Positions 1-7,289 of a stretch of DNA of 64,000 nt are shown here, one piece after another. The notes under the pieces were generated by a model. That model was not told the origin of the DNA and ran no database searches. It saw only the letters and a program-made list of their open reading frames with translations. This stretch comes from Streptomyces sp. NBC_00250. GTDB taxonomy: Bacteria > Actinomycetota > Actinomycetes > Streptomycetales > Streptomycetaceae. Each line of letters starts with the position of its first letter. Position 1 is the first letter of the stretch. Made by a program: the position numbers and the translations under genes. The DNA is taken from assembly GCF_036192275.1 (NCBI RefSeq), contig NZ_CP108088.1, positions 4,465,501 through 4,529,500 of the forward strand. The letters are read 5' to 3'.

Positions 1-119
1 TCGGGCTGCGGGAGCGGCTCGCCGCGGTCGGCGGGACGCTTGAGGCGGGGCCGGGGGACGGCGGTACGTTCCTGGTGACGGCCCGGATCCCCGTACCCCG
101 GACGGGGGCGGACCGATGA
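1..119 (+). CDS. Sensor histidine kinase, C-terminal fragment
   Basis: The reading frame is open from the window edge and ends with TGA at 117-119. The residues visible are typical of the last strand and helix of a NarL-type HATPase_c domain (G-L-R-E-R-L-A-A-V-G-G, then a G-D-G-G-T-F-L-V turn). The stop overlaps the ATG of the downstream response regulator (ATGA), so the two are translationally coupled and probably form a two-component pair. Only about 38 residues lie in the window; the sensor and DHp regions are outside it. Confidence 0.8.
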   Translation, partial: GLRERLAAVGGTLEAGPGDGGTFLVTARIPVPRTGADR

Positions 120-748
120 CCGCGGCCGTATCCGTACCCGTACCCGTGCGCGTCCTGCTCGCCGACGACGAGCATCTGATCCGTGGTGCGCTCGCCGCGC
201 TGCTCGGTCTCGAGAACGACCTCGTCGTCGTCGCCGAGGCCGCCACCGGTCCCGAGGCGCTCGCCATGGCCCGCGCCCACCGACCCGATGTCGCCGTGCT
301 CGATCTGCAGATGCCGGGCGCCGACGGTGTGAGGGTCGCCACAGTCCTGCGGGACGAACTGCCCGGCTGCCGCACCATGATCGTGACCGGCCACGGCCGC
401 CCCGGCCACCTCAAGCGGGCCCTCTCGGCCGGCGTCCGCGGCTTCGTCCCGAAGACCGTCAGCGCCCAGCGGCTCGCCGAGATCATCCGCACCGTGCACG
501 CCGGAAACCGTTACGTGGACCCGGAGTTGGCGGCCGACGCCATCGCCGCCGGGGACTCCCCGCTGACCGCGCGGGAGGCCGAGGTGCTCGAATTCTCCGC
601 CGACGGGGCGCCCGTCGCGGAGATCGCCCGGCGCGCCTCGCTCTCCCCCGGAACCGTCCGGAACTACCTCTCCTCGGCCGCCGCGAAACTCGGTGCCGAG
701 AACCGGCACACGGCAGTGCGTCTCGCACAGGCGAAAGGTTGGGTATAG
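116..748 (+). CDS. NarL/FixJ-family response regulator
   Basis: This 210-aa protein has a receiver domain in residues 10-125, with acidic pocket D17/D18, phospho-acceptor D63, switch T91 and K113. A LuxR-type helix-turn-helix follows (about 148-205, beginning L-T-A-R-E-A-E-V-L). The length is normal for the family. It overlaps the upstream kinase by 4 bp and would be phosphorylated by it to act as a DNA-binding regulator. The organisation resembles Streptomyces DesR-like pairs, but the signal and targets cannot be read from this sequence. Confidence 0.93.
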   Translation: MTAAVSVPVPVRVLLADDEHLIRGALAALLGLENDLVVVAEAATGPEALAMARAHRPDVAVLDLQMPGADGVRVATVLRDELPGCRTMIVTGHGRPGHLKRALSAGVRGFVPKTVSAQRLAEIIRTVHAGNRYVDPELAADAIAAGDSPLTAREAEVLEFSADGAPVAEIARRASLSPGTVRNYLSSAAAKLGAENRHTAVRLAQAKGWV

Positions 749-770
749 TTGGCTCCGCGCTACGGCGCAT

Positions 771-846
771 GCGGACGTGGCTCAGTTGGTAGAGCATCAC
801 CTTGCCAAGGTGAGGGTCGCGAGTTCGAATCTCGTCGTCCGCTCCA
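771..846 (+). tRNA. tRNA-Gly (anticodon GCC), CCA encoded
   Basis: A full cloverleaf can be folded. The acceptor stem is GCGGACG (771-777) with CGTCCGC (836-842), discriminator T843 and an encoded CCA at 844-846. The anticodon loop TTGCCAA gives anticodon GCC, and the T-arm has GTTCGAATC. The gene starts 22 bp after the response-regulator stop. Confidence 0.97.
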
Positions 847-851
847 TGAAG

Positions 852-885
852 AAGCCCCCGGTCGAATCGACCGGGGGCTTTCTCG
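852..885 (+). terminator. Rho-independent terminator of tRNA-Gly
   Basis: A 13-bp perfect stem (AAGCCCCCGGTCG and its complement, loop AAT) lies directly after the tRNA CCA and is followed by a short T-rich run. Confidence 0.85.
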
Positions 886-908
886 TTCCCTGACGCATGC
901 CCCTCACC

Positions 909-944
909 CCCGCCCCCGGCGCTCGCGTCGGGGCCGGGGGCCGG
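909..944 (-). terminator. Hairpin downstream of purC
   Basis: GCCCCCGGC (912-920) pairs with GCCGGGGGC (933-941) just after the purC stop codon on the minus strand. There is no clear U-tract. It separates purC from the convergent tRNA-Gly unit. Confidence 0.5.
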
Positions 945-949
945 GGAGG

Positions 950-1858
950 TCAGAAGCTGTCGGACCAGGCCTTGCCGGTCAGCAGCTCGTACGCCTCCAG
1001 GTACTTGGCGCGCGTGGCGTCCACGATCTCCTGCGGGAGCGGCGGCGGGGGCTGCTCGCTCTTGCGGTCCCAGCCGGAGGCCGGGGAGGTCAGCCAGTTC
1101 CGGACGAACTGCTTGTCGTACGAGGGCTGGGCACGACCCGGCTCCCACTGGTCGGCCGGCCAGAAGCGCGAGGAGTCCGGGGTGAGGACCTCGTCGCCGA
1201 GGACGAGCGTCTCCCCGTCGAAACCGAACTCGAACTTGGTGTCCGCGAGGATGATCCCGCGCTCGCGGGCGATGTCCCGCGCCCGGCCGTACACGGCGAG
1301 GGTCGTCCGACGCAGCAGCGCGGCCGTCTCGGCGCCGACCTGGCGGGCGACCTCCTCGTACGACACGTTCTCGTCGTGGTCCCCGACCGCGGCCTTGGTG
1401 GCCGGGGTGAAGATCGGGGCGGGCAGCTCGGAACCGTCGCTGAGGCCCTCGGGGAGCGCGAGGCCGCAGACCGTGCGGGACTCGTCGTACTCCAGGAGGC
1501 CGGAGCCGGTGAGGTAGCCGCGGGCCACGCACTCGACCGGGACCATGGCCAGCGACTTGCAGATCGTGGTGCGGCCCGCCCAGTCGGCGGGGGCGCCGGC
1601 CGGCAGCTCGGTCGAGAGGACGTGGTGCGGGACCAGGTCGGAGAGCTGGTCGAACCACCACAGGGAGAGCTGGGTGAGGACCCGGCCCTTGTCGGGGATC
1701 TCGGTGGGCAGCACCCAGTCGTACGCGGACATGCGGTCGCTCGCCACCATCACGAGGTCGCCGGCCTCGTTCCGGTACAGGTCGCGCACCTTGCCCGTGT
1801 GGAGATGGGTGAGGCCCGGGACCTGGACGGGCTCGGGCTTTTCTACGAATCCGGACAC
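950..1858 (-). CDS. purC: Phosphoribosylaminoimidazole-succinocarboxamide (SAICAR) synthase
   Basis: This 302-aa enzyme joins CAIR and L-aspartate with ATP to form SAICAR in purine synthesis in the cytosol. Visible family signatures include an N-terminal H-T-G-K-V-R-D-L-Y, the A-S-D-R-M-S-A-Y-D nucleotide-binding strand and the L-A-D-T-K-F-E-F-G-F metal/substrate motif. The frame stays open to 2239, but the GTG at 1858 is preceded by GGAGG at 4-bp spacing and begins the conserved S-G-F-V-E-K segment, so that start is chosen. purD lies about 4 kb away in the same orientation, as in other Streptomyces genomes. Confidence 0.95.
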   Translation of the reverse strand: MSGFVEKPEPVQVPGLTHLHTGKVRDLYRNEAGDLVMVASDRMSAYDWVLPTEIPDKGRVLTQLSLWWFDQLSDLVPHHVLSTELPAGAPADWAGRTTICKSLAMVPVECVARGYLTGSGLLEYDESRTVCGLALPEGLSDGSELPAPIFTPATKAAVGDHDENVSYEEVARQVGAETAALLRRTTLAVYGRARDIARERGIILADTKFEFGFDGETLVLGDEVLTPDSSRFWPADQWEPGRAQPSYDKQFVRNWLTSPASGWDRKSEQPPPPLPQEIVDATRAKYLEAYELLTGKAWSDSF

Positions 1859-1946
1859 GGTTCCTCCGCGTAGGTTGATCCAGGAGCGTGTCCGATTCTC
1901 TCGCACATCCGGGCGGCTCCGGCCGCCAGGCCGTGTGACCCCCCGC

Positions 1947-3407
1947 TCAGTCCCTCTTGCAGATCCGGTCGAGGAGGTTCGCGGTGGCGCGCTGGACGCG
2001 GGCGTCGACATGGCCCGGCCGGTCGAGCGACGGCGACCAGGCGAAGGTGCCGGAGGCGAAGACCCAGGCACCCGAGGGCGCCCGGTAGAGACTCGTCTCC
2101 TGATGCCGGAGCGCCCCGTCGCCGTCCCGGTAGGGCGAGTGGGCGAGCAGGATGCGGCCCTGGTGCTCGGGCAGCGCCGTACGCGGGAAGTAGCGGTCGG
2201 CCTCGCCCGCGACCAGACCGGGGAGCTCGTCGCCGTCACCGGCTCCGGTGGCCTCCCAGAGCCAGTGCTCGGCGTTCCGCACGACCAGCGGGTGCGGTTC
2301 GGGCACCCGGCCCGCGTACTGGATGCCGAGGAGCTGCTGCTCGGGCCGGTCGACCTCGCGCCAGAGCGCGGGGCGGCCGGGGCCGCGCCGTTTGCGGCAG
2401 GTGAGGAGCCGGTCCGGCACCCCGGACGGCGAAGGGCCCAGCTCCACCTGCCAGTACATGGTGTTGGCGGACAGGAAGACCAGCGACGTGCCCTGGTCGC
2501 GGGCGAGTTCGACGGTCTTGCGCATCGGCGCCGACCAGTACTCGTCGTGCCCCGGGAAGACCAGACCCCGGTAGCGGCTCGGGTCGACCCGCCCCGCGTG
2601 CAGGTCGCGGGTCTCGGCGTACGCCAGGTCGTAGCCGTAGCGCTCGGCCCAGCGGATGAAGTCGTAGGCGTGCCCGACGTGGAGGGGCAGCCCCGCGCCC
2701 GCGTACGGGCGGTCGAAGGAGACGGTGACGGCCGCGTCCTGCTCGCCGAGCAGCCGCCCCTCCTCGTCCCAGGCGTGGTAGAGGCTGGCGCCGGTGTGGC
2801 CGTCCTCCGGGTAGAGGTTGTACGCCTGCCAGGTCACGTCCGGGAGGACGAGGAGCAGATCGGCCGGGTGGTTGTCGCGGACCGTGAAGGGGATGTGCGA
2901 GCGGTAGCCGTCGGCGGTGGTGAGGACGGCGACGTACGCGCCGATCGACCAGTAGCTGGGCACCTGCAGCCGCCAGGACTGCCACCAGTGGTGGCAGGAG
3001 ACCGTACGGTCGGCGGTCAGCGGGGCCGGCTGGACGATCCCGGAGAGCCGGGGGCTCGTGGTGATCTTCGCGGCGCCGTCGCCGCCGTAGTGACCGATCC
3101 GGTAGACGTCGACCGAGAACTGCTGCGGCGGATCGACCGTGATGTGGAAGTCGATCGACTCGCCCGGTGCCACGGCCCCGTCGGACGCGAAACCCTTGAT
3201 CTGGCGGCGGACGTCGTCGGCCGTGCGCGGGCCGCCGCTGCCGCCCCTGGCCAGGATCTCGTCCGCGTACCAGGGGACCATCTGTCCGGTGTCGTCGAAG
3301 TAGTTCTCGGAACCGCGCAGCCAGGGCAACGGGCCCTGGCCGAAGGGATCGGTGACGGCGTGCGCGAGTGCGCCCGACTCCCACCGCCTGATCTGGTCCG
3401 CCCCCAT
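1947..3407 (-). CDS. DMF-amidase large-subunit C-terminal-like protein
   Basis: The 486-aa protein resembles the C-terminal domain of the N,N-dimethylformamidase beta subunit, an Ig-like plus glutamine-amidotransferase-like fold. The P-D-V-T-W-Q-A-Y-N-L-Y and P-G-H-D-E-Y-W segments are characteristic. The ATG at 3407 has a good Shine-Dalgarno sequence (GGGAGGG) upstream. There is no signal peptide or membrane segment. Family members are widespread in Streptomyces and mostly uncharacterised, so amidase activity is not established here. It is co-directional with purC (88-bp gap), but any metabolic link is unproven. Confidence 0.8.
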   Translation of the reverse strand: MGADQIRRWESGALAHAVTDPFGQGPLPWLRGSENYFDDTGQMVPWYADEILARGGSGGPRTADDVRRQIKGFASDGAVAPGESIDFHITVDPPQQFSVDVYRIGHYGGDGAAKITTSPRLSGIVQPAPLTADRTVSCHHWWQSWRLQVPSYWSIGAYVAVLTTADGYRSHIPFTVRDNHPADLLLVLPDVTWQAYNLYPEDGHTGASLYHAWDEEGRLLGEQDAAVTVSFDRPYAGAGLPLHVGHAYDFIRWAERYGYDLAYAETRDLHAGRVDPSRYRGLVFPGHDEYWSAPMRKTVELARDQGTSLVFLSANTMYWQVELGPSPSGVPDRLLTCRKRRGPGRPALWREVDRPEQQLLGIQYAGRVPEPHPLVVRNAEHWLWEATGAGDGDELPGLVAGEADRYFPRTALPEHQGRILLAHSPYRDGDGALRHQETSLYRAPSGAWVFASGTFAWSPSLDRPGHVDARVQRATANLLDRICKRD

Positions 3408-3680
3408 GCTGCGCCCTCCCTCGACTCCCCCGGGTCGGCTGGTCAGTGCCTGCTGTATGCCCGCCGTGTACGTGCCTCGGCTCGTGCCGCTGGTTCAGGC
3501 GCCCGTTCGTGCCCCTGATTCAGGCGCCCGGTTCAGGCCCCTGGTTCGTGCCTCTGTCAGTGGCGGTCTCCAGCACATCACATAACGCACGCACTCCGTC
3601 ACCGTTCGTCGTGAATTGACGAGAGTGGAAGCCAGGGCTCCGAAACGGGTGATCTCCGGGGCGCGTCCCGGGTGGCCTCG
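3408..3680. other. Intergenic stretch with degenerate short repeats
   Basis: Between the divergently ending neighbours there is no supported gene. At 3485-3560 imperfect copies of GTTCAGGCGCCC and GTTCGTGCC alternate, giving low-complexity DNA that leads into the ordered 12-bp array. No terminator or promoter can be named with confidence. Confidence 0.4.
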
Positions 3681-3800
3681 GCCCCGGCTTCAGGCCCGGC
3701 TTCGGGCCCGGCTTCAGGCCCGGCTTCGTGCCCGGCTTCAGGCCCGGCTTCAGACCAGGCTTCAGACCAGGCTTCAGACCAGGCTTCAGACCAGGCGTAC
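3681..3800. repeat. 12-bp tandem repeat array
   Basis: There are about ten consecutive 12-bp units in two subtypes: GGCCCGGCTTCA-like units (3681-3752) and GACCAGGCTTCA units (3753-3788), plus one degenerate unit. The array runs into the stop codon (3786-3788) of the minus-strand gene, so the last units encode its C-terminus and the rest lie just downstream. Pure 12-mers preserve any reading frame, which suggests slippage-driven expansion. Confidence 0.85.
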
Positions 3801-5726
3801 GGGCTTCTCCGGGCGTACTCCCGTGCGGGCCAGCCAGACCCGCAGCGGCTCCGGGTCGCCGTCCTCGACGAGAGCGAGGACACGGGGGCCGAGGTCCGCC
3901 GCCCGCTCCCCGCCGACGAGCAGGGCGGGCCCGTCGAGCCAGTCGAGGCCGGGGGTGGCCTCGGCGGTGTCCACGGCCGCGCAGCAGACCATCGCGGTGA
4001 CGTGGTCGGCGAGCAGATCGCGGCCGGAACGGGGCGGCTGGAGCGGGAACAACGGCAAGGGCCCGTCGGGGCCGCTGACGGCCACGGGGGGTGTACTGCC
4101 GGACCGGTCGTCCTTCTCGGCGCTCGGGGCCGCCGCCTCGGCGGTCAGCGCTGTGGCGGCCACCCGCGCCTCCCGTTCGGCCTCCTCGCGCGCGAGGAGC
4201 GCGCTGAGCGCGCCCGCGAGCGCCTCGGCGGCAGGGTTGACGGGCTCTTCGTCAGTATCGGTACCGGTGTCGGTGTCGGTGACGTGGCCGTCGTCGTGAG
4301 CGAGGGCGTGATCGCCTTCCGCGGGCGGAAGCTCGGCGGCGGCGGCCTCGGGCGCTGTCCCGTCCACGTCGGCGTCCACACGCGCGTCGGCGTCGGCGTT
4401 CCCGTCGGCGTCGGCGTCGGAGGGCTTCGTCGGCTCCGTGGACAGGTGGGCGATCACCCGGGTCAGGGTCGGGCCGTCGGCGACTCCCGCACCGTTCCCC
4501 GCCCCGCTCCCGGCCGCGGAGTCCGCCAGGCCGAGGCCGTCCAGGACCTGGTGCAGCCGGGCCGCGTCGGTGCGCCACTTCCGGTCGACGACCTCCTCCG
4601 GGTACTGGCTCCACTCCACCGGGGACCAGTCGGGCCCGGGTGCGGCCGGGCCGCCGTGGAAGAGGCGGGCGGCGAGCAGCGAGGTGGCCTCGTCGACCGC
4701 ACCGGGCTCCTCCAGGAGGTCGCAGGCGGGGCGCTCGCCGAGCCGGGAGGAGAAGCCGTCCGCGAGCCGGTCGCGGCGGGAGAGTTCGGTCAGGGCAGAG
4801 ACCACGCCCGCGTCGAGCTTGGCGGGCCAGCGGCCCATGCGCCAGGCGGGGAGCGCGACGCGGGTCAGGAGCCGGTCCCAGCCCGCGTACGCCAGGCCGA
4901 CCTGCTCCTGGGCGACGATCCGTACGCCGTAGTCGACGGCCTGGGCACGCTCCGAGCCGGCGGCGGCGACCCCGCGCTCCATCTCGGCGGCGTGCCCGCG
5001 GCAGGCGCGGAGGAGGACGCGGGCGACCTGCCCGACGCCTCGCGCGCCGAGCCGGCTGACGGGGTCGAGGCCGGGGGTCCCGGGGACGGCCACGGCGGCG
5101 TCCAGGCCTCGGACGAAGCGGCGTGCGGCGGCTATGTCGGGGTGCCCCGCGGGGCCCGTACCGGCGACGACGGGGGCGAGGACCGCCCGCAGCTCGCCGA
5201 CGCGCATCCACCACAGGAAGGGCGAACCTATGACGAGCACGGGCGCGCCTTCGCCGTCGCCCTCACCGCCGGCCTGCGTGCGCAGCGCGCGGTGGGCCCG
5301 GTGGGTGCGGTCCTCCAGCCAGCTGTCGCAGTCCGGGGTCAGGGCTATCGCGGCGGGTGCCGGGACGTCGAGCCGGTCGGCCAGGTCCCGGACGAGCCGG
5401 TAGAGGTCGGGGGCGGCGGTCTCGGAGAGCTCCACCGTCGGAGTGGCGGCCGGGCGGGCCCGGACGACGACGAGGGCGACGGCCGTGGCGGCGAGGAGGA
5501 CGAGGATCGCGAGGACGGTGACGACCCAGCGGGCCGTGTCCCAGCCGGAGCCGGTGAAGTGGCCGGTGACCCCGCCCGCGTAGAGGACGACGGCCACGGC
5601 GGCGGGGAGGACCGCGAGGCCCAGCGCCCTGCCGCGGACCCGGAGGACGGCGAGGGCCCGGGAGTGCGCGGCGCGCGCTCCCCACTCCTCGCCGACAACG
5701 GAACCGGTACCGGACACGCCGTACAT
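3786..5726 (-). CDS. Membrane protein with degenerate M48-peptidase-like domain
   Basis: This 646-aa protein has two N-terminal membrane helices (about residues 37-54 and 67-88). The next region follows the layout of M48 integral-membrane peptidases (L-Y-R-L-V-R-D-L-A-D, then I-G-S-P-F-L-W-W-M, then G-E-L-R-A-V-L-A). Where M48 enzymes have H-E-x-x-H, this protein has P-V-V-A-G (residues 185-189), so the zinc site is missing and it is probably not a protease. The C-terminal half is acidic and low-complexity with D-A-D-A-D runs. The start chosen is the ATG at 5726 behind GGAGGGGG; an upstream frame extension lacks a ribosome site. Confidence 0.7.
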   Translation of the reverse strand: MYGVSGTGSVVGEEWGARAAHSRALAVLRVRGRALGLAVLPAAVAVVLYAGGVTGHFTGSGWDTARWVVTVLAILVLLAATAVALVVVRARPAATPTVELSETAAPDLYRLVRDLADRLDVPAPAAIALTPDCDSWLEDRTHRAHRALRTQAGGEGDGEGAPVLVIGSPFLWWMRVGELRAVLAPVVAGTGPAGHPDIAAARRFVRGLDAAVAVPGTPGLDPVSRLGARGVGQVARVLLRACRGHAAEMERGVAAAGSERAQAVDYGVRIVAQEQVGLAYAGWDRLLTRVALPAWRMGRWPAKLDAGVVSALTELSRRDRLADGFSSRLGERPACDLLEEPGAVDEATSLLAARLFHGGPAAPGPDWSPVEWSQYPEEVVDRKWRTDAARLHQVLDGLGLADSAAGSGAGNGAGVADGPTLTRVIAHLSTEPTKPSDADADGNADADARVDADVDGTAPEAAAAELPPAEGDHALAHDDGHVTDTDTGTDTDEEPVNPAAEALAGALSALLAREEAEREARVAATALTAEAAAPSAEKDDRSGSTPPVAVSGPDGPLPLFPLQPPRSGRDLLADHVTAMVCCAAVDTAEATPGLDWLDGPALLVGGERAADLGPRVLALVEDGDPEPLRVWLARTGVRPEKPVRLV

Positions 5727-5921
5727 CACCCCCTCCTGCCCATGTCGGGACTGCCTGTGGCGGTGTTGCTCACTCCCCCACTGTGGCACCCGTCACTGAC
5801 ATCGCAATGCCGGTGGGCCAAGTGCCGGAACGCCTCCGCCGCACCCTAGTTGGGGCTTCGGCGGACGTCATCCGGATGGCCCAGCCGTCACTCGAAGGTA
5901 TGGCTTTGGGCAAAGGTGATG

Positions 5922-5967
5922 GATTTCGCGCGGCCGTACGGTCCACCGCACGGCCGCGCGAGAAATC
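5922..5967 (-). terminator. Terminator of purD
   Basis: A long inverted repeat, GATTTC-GCGCGGCCGT (5922-5937) with ACGGCCGCGC-GAGAAATC (5950-5967), lies 10 bp beyond the purD stop. The AT-rich ends give a short U-run on the minus transcript. Confidence 0.75.
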
Positions 5968-5977
5968 GGCGGCGCCG

Positions 5978-7228
5978 TCAGGCCTCGGCGGCCTTCCGCG
6001 CGATGTCCGTACGGTGCTGGGAGCCGTCAAGACGGATACGGCCGACCGCCGCGTACGCGCGCTCGCGGGCCTGCGCCAGGTCCGTTCCGGTCGCGGTGAC
6101 CGAAAGGACGCGGCCGCCCGCGCTCACGATCGCGTCGCCGTCCCGACGGGTCCCGGCGTGCAGCACGTACGCGTGGGGGGCGTCCTGCTCGGTGACCTCG
6201 TCGAGGCCCTCGATCGGGTCACCGGTGCGCGGGGTGTCCGGGTAGTTGTGGGAGGCGACGACCACGGTGACCGCGGCATCGTCGCTCCAGCTCAGCGGGG
6301 CCTGGTCGTCCAGGGTGCCGTTGGCGGAGTTCAGCAGGATGCCCGCCAGCGGGGTGCGGAGCCGGGCCAGGACGACCTGGGTCTCGGGGTCGCCGAAGCG
6401 CGCGTTGAACTCGATGACCCGTACGCCACGGCTGGTGATCGCCAGCCCCGCGTACAGCAGGCCCGAGAACGGCGTGCCGCGGCGGCGCAGCTCGTCGACC
6501 GTCGGCTGGAGGACGGTCGCGAGGACCTCGTCGACCAGCTTCGGGTCGGCCCAGGGCAGCGGCGAGTAGGCACCCATGCCACCGGTGTTCGGACCCTCGT
6601 CGCCGTCGAGCGCGCGCTTGAAGTCCTGCGCGGGCCGGAGCGGGAGGACGGTGGTGCCGTCGGTGATGGCGAAGAGGGAGACCTCGGGGCCGTCGAGGTA
6701 CTCCTCGATGACCACGCGGTCGCACGCGAGCGCGTGGGCCCGGGCCTGGGCGAGGTCGTCGGTGACGACGACGCCCTTGCCGGCGGCGAGGCCGTCGTCC
6801 TTCACGACGTACGGAGCGCCGAAGGCGTCGAGCGCCTCGTCGATCTCCTCCGGGGTCGTGCAGACGTAGCTGCGGGCGGTGGGCACCCCGGCGCCGGCCA
6901 TGACGTCCTTGGCGAACGCCTTGGAGCCCTCCAGCTGCGCCGCTTCCCGCGACGGGCCGAAGGCGGGGATGCCGGCCGCGCGGACGGCGTCGGCGACACC
7001 GGCGACCAGCGGGGCCTCCGGACCGACGACGACCAGGCCGGCGCCGAGCTCGGTGGCGAGGCGCGCGACGGCGTCGCCGTCCAGCTGGTCGACGGGGTGC
7101 AGCTCGGCGACCTCCGCGATTCCGGCGTTGCCGGGCGCGCAGTGCAGAGCGGTGACGTCGGGATCGAGGGAGAGAGAGCGGCACAGGGCGTGTTCGCGGG
7201 CGCCGCCGCCGATTACGAGGACCTTCAC
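5978..7228 (-). CDS. purD: Phosphoribosylamine-glycine ligase (GAR synthetase)
   Basis: The 416-aa ATP-grasp enzyme condenses phosphoribosylamine with glycine, the second step of de novo purine synthesis. Visible signatures: V-L-V-I-G-G-G-A-R-E-H-A-L at the N-terminus, K-D-D-G-L-A-A-G-K-G-V in the ATP-grasp lid, and F-N-A-R-F-G-D-P-E-T-Q near the metal-binding site. The GTG at 7228 begins exactly at the conserved V-K-V-L-V-I-G-G-G; the open frame upstream to 7315 lacks family similarity. The start lies 61 bp from the stop of dnaX, so the two may be co-transcribed. Confidence 0.96.
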   Translation of the reverse strand: MKVLVIGGGAREHALCRSLSLDPDVTALHCAPGNAGIAEVAELHPVDQLDGDAVARLATELGAGLVVVGPEAPLVAGVADAVRAAGIPAFGPSREAAQLEGSKAFAKDVMAGAGVPTARSYVCTTPEEIDEALDAFGAPYVVKDDGLAAGKGVVVTDDLAQARAHALACDRVVIEEYLDGPEVSLFAITDGTTVLPLRPAQDFKRALDGDEGPNTGGMGAYSPLPWADPKLVDEVLATVLQPTVDELRRRGTPFSGLLYAGLAITSRGVRVIEFNARFGDPETQVVLARLRTPLAGILLNSANGTLDDQAPLSWSDDAAVTVVVASHNYPDTPRTGDPIEGLDEVTEQDAPHAYVLHAGTRRDGDAIVSAGGRVLSVTATGTDLAQARERAYAAVGRIRLDGSQHRTDIARKAAEA

Positions 7229-7289
7229 GCCAGCCAGGGTAGTCCGCCGACCGGGATGCCCCTTGTGCGGGCCACTGAACGAGACGCCC

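Noticed and set aside
1859..2239. N-terminal extension of PurC
   Set aside because: Low-complexity Arg/Ser sequence without similarity. GTG 1858 has a strong ribosome site.
3681..3800. Possible CRISPR array
   Set aside because: Units are contiguous 12-mers without spacers, and there are no cas genes.
3599..3883. Minus-strand frame encoding W-S-E-A and G-P-E-A repeats
   Set aside because: It is a by-product of the 12-bp array in another frame, without ribosome site or conserved start.
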